Shown: one piece after another, positions 53,694-58,355 of the stretch | Position numbering within the stretch: the first letter of the stretch is position 1 | Layout of the letters: each line of letters begins with the position of its first letter | NCBI GenBank assembly: GCA_023133295.1 | Contig: JAGLWT010000066.1 | Location: forward strand, 1-58,355 | Source: a bacterium | Lineage (GTDB): Bacteria > AUK180 | DNA: 58,355 bases | Direction: 5' to 3' | Position numbers and translations under genes: made by a program | The notes under the pieces: model-generated | Database searches by the model: none | What the model was told of the DNA's origin: nothing | Seen by the model: only the letters and a program-made list of their open reading frames with translations

Positions 53694-55231
53694 TGTTTCT
53701 AATATTCCTCCTGCTTGTAATCACATATTACCTCATATCATACAGGAGAAACATCCGGAGTTTGCCCGCTTTGATCCCGTTCATCATCCTTGCCATGCTT
53801 TTCTTCAATTTCTATATTATCAGCAGATCCTTCTCCGGAGAAACGCTGGAGATCATCGATAATTCATATTCAATGAGCAGATACAAGGATCGGATGAGAT
53901 CATCCAAGATCATAGAAGATGGGCAGATACAGACATTCAAGGGTATAATGAGGGGAAGTTCGCCGATCAATTCCGACCTGATAACCCTATGTCTGTATTC
54001 GGGATTGTCCGGGAAAAAGGTCTCATACAGTTCAGATTTTAATTTTACTGATCAAGTGCTTTATGATGGGAACTTCCCTGTGAAATTGATACCCGAGAAA
54101 AATTTCGCTGTGATGAAGAACTCTATTACAGTTTTTTCACTTTCGCCGGGAAGCATGATATATGATGCAATGGCCCCGGTCATCATAAGCATCTTTTCAA
54201 AAGAAGATAAAGAGGTCACATACAGATCCTATCTGGACGGCGCGGAGATCGAGACGGGCAGTTGGAACCTTATTAAGGGCATGAACCTGCGTGATCTGAA
54301 ATTGCGGCCGCTTGCTCCGGGTACATATAATCTTCAGGTACTTCTGGACACCGGGGACGAAGTTTCGGGCGATGACGGCGCGAACAGGGACATCATTGTT
54401 CTCAAAGCCAAACCTGAGGTCGTTATTGTCTATAGATATCCCTCTGCGGATATCGGTACAGTTTCCAGAACATTGAAGTATCTGGGTTGCGAACCTCTGC
54501 CGACCCATATCAACAAGGTAGCTCCCAAGAACGCTGATGGGATCATCTATTATGATCTTCCCGCAGCAATGAGATCAAGAATTCCCGCCATGCACATAGG
54601 AATGTCGGGATTGGCAGACGGACAAAAGACTGCCATTTGTGTTTCCGGCAGTGATATGAGGATAAAGAGCGAATTCTCTCTTGCCGGCCTTGATATCTTC
54701 GGAAAGTACGATCATTCTTATTACTTCTCAATGACCGGCTTTCATGTGGATGAGATCAGAAATACCGATTCAGCATTGCTGGAAGAGCTCACAATGGCTC
54801 TTGAGGTATTTGTCACTCAATTAAAAATGGACCGCAGAGTGGAACTTTCACAAGTGATCCCTCATATCGGGGAAGAGGTATTCATTTCATCTGACATGGA
54901 GGTCAGAAATATCAAGATCTCCGGCGGGGAAGCGAGAAGATTAAAAAAAGGCTTTTCCTTCACGCCTCGCGATGATAAGATCGAAGTGGAGATGGAATGT
55001 GTCAGAAATAATACTGCCTTTACTGTCAAGAGAAAATATTTCGCGCTCTCGCCGCTTATGGAGGAACTTAACTCGGGATTCAATGAAGAGAAATACCAAA
55101 CAATTCTTCGGAAATTTTCCCGTGAGGGCGAGAAGAAGAAATATCCTCGAAATAGCGTTCACCCCTTCTCGACCCTTCCCGCGATGATAATCGCGTTATT
55201 AGGACTGGTATGGTTATGGCTGAAGCATTAG
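53693..55231 (+). CDS. Membrane protein with DxSxS motif, BatA/vWA-like
   Basis: A 512-residue protein. Two N-terminal helices (about 1-17 and 25-43), then IIDNSYSMS whose DxSxS matches the first part of a vWA MIDAS site. A long beta-rich region follows with a CARDB-like stretch around residues 150-250, and a single helix at the C-terminus (PAMIIALLGLVWLWL). The layout resembles Bat-type aerotolerance proteins and related large membrane proteins, but the rest of a vWA fold is not clear, so this is tentative. It overlaps the GAF gene by one base and the kinase gene by 22 nt. Confidence 0.55.
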   Translation: MFLIFLLLVITYYLISYRRNIRSLPALIPFIILAMLFFNFYIISRSFSGETLEIIDNSYSMSRYKDRMRSSKIIEDGQIQTFKGIMRGSSPINSDLITLCLYSGLSGKKVSYSSDFNFTDQVLYDGNFPVKLIPEKNFAVMKNSITVFSLSPGSMIYDAMAPVIISIFSKEDKEVTYRSYLDGAEIETGSWNLIKGMNLRDLKLRPLAPGTYNLQVLLDTGDEVSGDDGANRDIIVLKAKPEVVIVYRYPSADIGTVSRTLKYLGCEPLPTHINKVAPKNADGIIYYDLPAAMRSRIPAMHIGMSGLADGQKTAICVSGSDMRIKSEFSLAGLDIFGKYDHSYYFSMTGFHVDEIRNTDSALLEELTMALEVFVTQLKMDRRVELSQVIPHIGEEVFISSDMEVRNIKISGGEARRLKKGFSFTPRDDKIEVEMECVRNNTAFTVKRKYFALSPLMEELNSGFNEEKYQTILRKFSREGEKKKYPRNSVHPFSTLPAMIIALLGLVWLWLKH

Positions 55232-56013
55232 AATACTATGGTTTTGAACTTCTGAATGTCCCTGTTTCCATACAGGGGCCCCGCGGTTTTGTTTCTGCCG
55301 TAAAAAGCAGTTTCCCTGAAGGCATTCCCTCATATCATAAAGGCGCACTCCTCTTTATTCATGGCCGCCCCGAGCGTTTCGCCGGTCGGTTTTTTTCCAT
55401 AATGGGTATGGAGCTGTATCAGAGTTCAGACGCTAATTATGTATACTATTCGGGGAAATTGGATTTTGACAGGGAGCTGATAATCGCTAATTGGATCCGT
55501 TATCATATAACTCTACGGTTGAAAGAAAGGTTTTTTGCCCTGCATTCAGCGCTTTTGAAGTATAAAGACAAGTTTTTCGCGATCGGCGGGCTGAGCGGCT
55601 CCGGTAAAAGTACGGTTTCTGCGCGAATGATAAGATCAGGGGCTGAGTATTTCACCGACGAATACCTTCTCATTGGAGCAGAAGGATTTTCATATATTCC
55701 GAGAGACCTCTATCTGACGCAGAAATTTCACCCGTGTGTCAAGCCGCTGTATTCGGAGATCATGGGCGGTGATATCTGTCTTTTTGAGAAATGTCCGAAA
55801 AAGGTTGAGGTGTTCAAGGACAGCAGCCTGTATCTTATAATGCCAAGCAGGGGGCAAGATCTGCCTCTGGAATCAATAATACACCCATTTGAGTTCTATA
55901 CATCCCTGGACTTCTCCGAGGGGATTGAAATGCTTCCCTGTGCATTCGCGTCGACAATGCGATTTAAATGGAGGACGGTCAAGGATATAGATGAATTCCT
56001 GGAAAGACTATGA
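55210..56013 (+). CDS. HprK-like P-loop kinase
   Basis: A 267-residue protein with the kinase loop GGLSGSGKST (about residues 130-139) and, shortly after, YFTDEYLLIG, as in the HPr-kinase/PEP-carboxykinase-like fold. The first 110 residues are unlike HprK itself. Relatives called 'HprK-related kinase' commonly sit beside a family-5 nucleotidyltransferase gene, as here. The substrate is unknown and no HPr gene is nearby. ATG 55210 has AGGA five bases before it. Confidence 0.75.
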   Translation: MVMAEALEYYGFELLNVPVSIQGPRGFVSAVKSSFPEGIPSYHKGALLFIHGRPERFAGRFFSIMGMELYQSSDANYVYYSGKLDFDRELIIANWIRYHITLRLKERFFALHSALLKYKDKFFAIGGLSGSGKSTVSARMIRSGAEYFTDEYLLIGAEGFSYIPRDLYLTQKFHPCVKPLYSEIMGGDICLFEKCPKKVEVFKDSSLYLIMPSRGQDLPLESIIHPFEFYTSLDFSEGIEMLPCAFASTMRFKWRTVKDIDEFLERL

Positions 56014-56899
56014 GAGTGATTTTCTCCGCCTGATCCTGCCACGCGAAAGAGAACAATTAAGGGTGAAGGATGGTATCGGGGTCATGAAGATGATGGAATT
56101 TCATAAAACCGGCGGTATCGCTTTCCAAAATATCAAGGATGGCAGAATTCTTCTGAAAGACAGCCCGCGATTGTACTCCTACCTTGAGAATGAATATAAT
56201 GTGAACTTACTGAGAAACACACTTATCTCGGAGATGCTTGATATGATAATTGAGGATTTCCCGGATGTCAGGGCGTTTAAGGGCGGCTCTTTGCTTAAAA
56301 AGGTCTATGCCGGCCGTTCCGGAATGCGCTTTATGTCCGATCTTGACCTGATATGCCCCCCGGAGGATATTGACCCGTTATTGATGAAATTAAAGAGTGA
56401 TGGGTTTATTCCAAGTGGATCCGTCAGCGGTGAAAAAAGAAAAGGAAGATCGCATATCACTCTTTCTGGCAGTAAAAGCGGCCTAAAGCTTCAGATCGAA
56501 TTGCATTGGCGATTATTTGAGATCGCTACAGATATGGAGCAGAAGTTGCTGGAGTCGCCCGGTGCTTTGGCGGCATTGCATCTGATCTATCATTATTATG
56601 TGAACCGTGTATATCACATCCTTGAATGGGGGCTGATGAAAAATGAGGGGATATTTTCTCAAGCGGACAGAGAGTTGCTTTCAGAAATGGGATTCCGGCG
56701 TGATCTTGATATCACTGAGACATTATACGGAAATTTGAAAGAATACCGAGTGGATAATGGATTTTTCAGGCATATATTCAGAATGAACCGAAATCTTAAT
56801 ATGTTTGAAAGAGTGCATTTCTGGATCTTCGTTCAGAGGAAGATCAAGATGTCGCCCGGATATATGGTGAAGAGAATGAAAAGAGGAGTCAGATGGTAA
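55991..56899 (+). CDS. Nucleotidyltransferase family protein (NTP_transf_5-like)
   Basis: A 302-residue protein. The core shows FKGGSLLKKVYAGRSGMRFMSDLDLIC (GGS and the DLDL carboxylates) and later LQIELHWRLFEI, followed by helical segments; this matches the 'uncharacterised nucleotidyltransferase' family. Partnering with an HprK-like kinase is a recurrent arrangement in clusters for exported polymers and peptides. Its substrate is unknown. It overlaps the kinase gene by 23 nt and mtnA by 7 nt. Confidence 0.78.
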   Translation: MNSWKDYESDFLRLILPREREQLRVKDGIGVMKMMEFHKTGGIAFQNIKDGRILLKDSPRLYSYLENEYNVNLLRNTLISEMLDMIIEDFPDVRAFKGGSLLKKVYAGRSGMRFMSDLDLICPPEDIDPLLMKLKSDGFIPSGSVSGEKRKGRSHITLSGSKSGLKLQIELHWRLFEIATDMEQKLLESPGALAALHLIYHYYVNRVYHILEWGLMKNEGIFSQADRELLSEMGFRRDLDITETLYGNLKEYRVDNGFFRHIFRMNRNLNMFERVHFWIFVQRKIKMSPGYMVKRMKRGVRW

Positions 56900-57861
56900 G
56901 GCCGATCGATTATGCGGAAGGAAAAATTGTGATAATTGACCAGCGCAGATTGCCTACAGAGAAGGTCATCACTGAGATAAAAGATCATAGACAGATGATA
57001 GATGCCATTAAGACGCTTGCGGTCAGAGGTGCGCCCGCTCTTGGCATCGCAGGTGGCTTCGGCTGTTATCTCGCATCCAAAGAGATCATTGATATTGAAG
57101 AACTCAGAAAAGCAATGAAGGATATTGCCGCGGCGCGTCCGACTGCGGTGAATCTTGCTTGGGCGGTAGAGAGATTCTATCCGCTCTTGGAGAAAGATCA
57201 TAGGACCGATGCCTTTTTGAAAGAGGCTCTTTTTATTCAGCGTGATGATATAAAGAGATGTGAAAATATAGGGCTCAACGGAAGGGGTCTGATACCGGAG
57301 GGTGCCAATGTACTTACACATTGCAATGCGGGATCGCTTGCAACGGGTGATCACGGCACGGCACTGTCGCCGATATTCTTTTCGCATTCAGCCGGCAAGA
57401 AACTTCATGTTTGGGTCGATGAGACCCGGCCGCTCCTGCAGGGTGCCCGCCTGACATCGTGGGAGCTTAGCGAAAAGGGTATTCCCAATACAGTGATATG
57501 TGATAATATGGCGGGGTCGCTAATGGCGGCGGGAAAGGTGGATCTGGTAATAATCGGCGCTGACCGCATCGCCGCCAATGGCGATACAGCGAACAAGATA
57601 GGGTCCTATCCGCTTTCGGTACTTGCCAAATATCATCATATACCGTTCTATGTTGCCGCGCCATTATCGACATTTGATGATAAGTGCCCGTCGGGAGCTG
57701 ATATTAAGATCGAGATCAGAAGAGAGGAAGAGATCCGTTACTCGGGAGACAGGCAGATGGTCCCTGAAAACGCGAATGTATATAATCCTGCCTTTGATAT
57801 AGTGCCTGTGGAGAATATCACTGCCTTTATTACCGAAGAAGGGGTTAGGGACGGTGGTTAA
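56893..57861 (+). CDS. mtnA: S-methyl-5-thioribose-1-phosphate isomerase MtnA
   Basis: A 322-residue isomerase of methionine salvage with RGAPALGIAGGFG, THCNAGSLATGDHGTALSP (catalytic Cys region), VDETRPLLQGARLTSWEL and IIGADRIAANGDTANKIGSY. Other salvage genes are not in the window; the same fold can serve purine salvage of methylthioadenosine. The last residues (VRDGG) and the stop codon are encoded by the end of an inverted-repeat element (57847-57965), so the natural C-terminus appears replaced over a few residues. GAGGA precedes ATG 56893. Confidence 0.95.
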   Translation: MVRPIDYAEGKIVIIDQRRLPTEKVITEIKDHRQMIDAIKTLAVRGAPALGIAGGFGCYLASKEIIDIEELRKAMKDIAAARPTAVNLAWAVERFYPLLEKDHRTDAFLKEALFIQRDDIKRCENIGLNGRGLIPEGANVLTHCNAGSLATGDHGTALSPIFFSHSAGKKLHVWVDETRPLLQGARLTSWELSEKGIPNTVICDNMAGSLMAAGKVDLVIIGADRIAANGDTANKIGSYPLSVLAKYHHIPFYVAAPLSTFDDKCPSGADIKIEIRREEEIRYSGDRQMVPENANVYNPAFDIVPVENITAFITEEGVRDGG

Positions 57862-57965
57862 GAGTGTGAAGGGTTGGCTTAATCCATATTGCCTAAGTAT
57901 AGTGATTATGGTGATGTTATTTCCCGAGTATCCTTGAACTCTTCACACTCTTCACCACCGTCCCT
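57847..57965. mobile_element. 119-bp inverted-repeat element with AGGGACGGTGGT termini
   Basis: The arms 57847-57874 and 57938-57965 are 28 bp with 2 mismatches. Their outer 12 bases, AGGGACGGTGGT, are the same as in the element at 2225-2389 apart from the first bases, and the arms diverge inward. The left arm encodes the stop codon of mtnA; the right arm ends 21 nt before the cupin start. The interior is non-coding. Confidence 0.7.
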
Positions 57966-57986
57966 GAATAATAAAGGAGAAAAACT

Positions 57987-58247
57987 ATGATAATAAAGAA
58001 ACTGTCTGAAGTTGGAATTATGGACAATGCACATGATGTTGATGCCCGTAATCTGTACAAAAAGGAAACGGCGATGATCACAATCATCACCTTGAAACCC
58101 GGGCAGTCATTGAAGCGTCATATCACGCCTGTTGATGTAGCGTTCTATGTGCTCGAAGGCATGGGGATCATTGAGGTCGGTGATGAGAAGATTGAAGTTA
58201 CGAAGGATACCTTAATAGAAAGTCCGAAGGATATCGTTCACTGTTAG
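57987..58247 (+). CDS. Cupin-fold protein, apparently truncated at its C-terminus
   Basis: An 86-residue small cupin: LKPGQSLKRHITPVDVAFYVLEG gives the first metal-type motif, and DTLIESPKDIVHC reaches the His of motif 2. The frame then stops at TAG 58247, while relatives I know usually carry 15-25 more residues. The stop overlaps the first bases of a dispersed repeat (58246-58277), so insertion of the repeat probably removed the end of the gene. GGAG lies 8-11 nt before ATG 57987. Whether the product folds is uncertain. Confidence 0.7.
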   Translation: MIIKKLSEVGIMDNAHDVDARNLYKKETAMITIITLKPGQSLKRHITPVDVAFYVLEGMGIIEVGDEKIEVTKDTLIESPKDIVHC

Positions 58248-58277
58248 TGTTCTGATTCACAAATACGACGACAATGG
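58246..58277 (+). repeat. Copy of the left end of the 51967-52244 element
   Basis: 32 bases beginning AGTGTTCTGATTCACAAATA match 51967-51998 at 27 positions in the same orientation. The remainder of a second element may continue past the window. In 58278-58355 I see no gene. Confidence 0.65.
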
Positions 58278-58355
58278 AATGATTAGATTTGAGCCAATTC
58301 CAACGAACAATGAGCGCAGCGTACCCTCTGTGGTCCGTAAGCGAAGAGAGAGGAA

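Overview
The window looks like part of the chromosome of an uncultured Gram-negative bacterium. Evidence for an outer membrane is the exported beta-barrel protein at 36801-37886. I cannot name the phylum from sequence alone. Genes are tightly packed: many neighbours overlap by 4 nt (ATGA or GTGA), and promoters resemble sigma-70 sites.

Region 1 (1-17482) is a defence and mobile-element island that looks clearly more AT-rich than the rest. Its left part (1-4560) holds a four-helix-bundle (S23-type) ORF, an MntA/HepT toxin-antitoxin pair, a lone AAA ATPase with a striking dyad promoter, a decayed membrane-protein fragment, and many dispersed repeats. The repeats include a 148-bp MITE-like element with a target duplication and a family ending in ACCGTCCCCAT. 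From 4598 to 17482 runs one co-directional defence operon: single-TRD HsdS, HsdM, HNH-SAVED effector (Cap5-like), nucleotidyltransferase with an AGS-C-like sensor domain, a second CD-NTase, a stand-alone E2-like protein, an AlbA_2 (Schlafen-type) protein, full HsdS, HsdR, and a YgjP-like metalloprotease. In effect a CBASS of the 'type II-short' kind sits inside a type I restriction-modification operon, joined to it by ATGA overlaps at both borders.

Region 2 (18146-36813) is one long nucleotide-biosynthesis operon: guaA-purQ-purL-purF-purM-purC-purH-purA-purE-purB-purS-purD-pyrG-pyrR-pyrB-pyrC-(Cys-rich small protein)-pyrK. It starts from a consensus promoter with a roughly 145-nt leader before guaA and has almost no internal spacing. 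Together the genes make AMP and GMP precursors, CTP, and the early pyrimidine intermediates. purN, purK, guaB, pyrD, pyrE and pyrF are not in the window.

Region 3 (36801-51956, minus strand) is an envelope/signalling operon. It starts at an apparently leaderless giant TPR protein of 3138 aa and continues with a VanZ-like membrane protein, a sensor histidine kinase, an NtrC-type sigma-54 activator, an exported coiled-coil protein, an exported acidic-tailed protein and an outer-membrane barrel. It converges on pyrK with overlapping 3' ends.

Region 4 (52255-58355, plus strand) begins with a PII protein that has Phe instead of the Tyr51 uridylylation site. It continues with a dual-GAF protein, a membrane protein with a DxSxS motif, an HprK-like kinase, an NTP_transf_5-type nucleotidyltransferase and methylthioribose-1-phosphate isomerase. 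A cupin gene follows that seems to be cut short by a dispersed repeat. Repeat families from the island and from the PII upstream region recur at this right edge, where they supply the stop codons of mtnA and of the cupin ORF.
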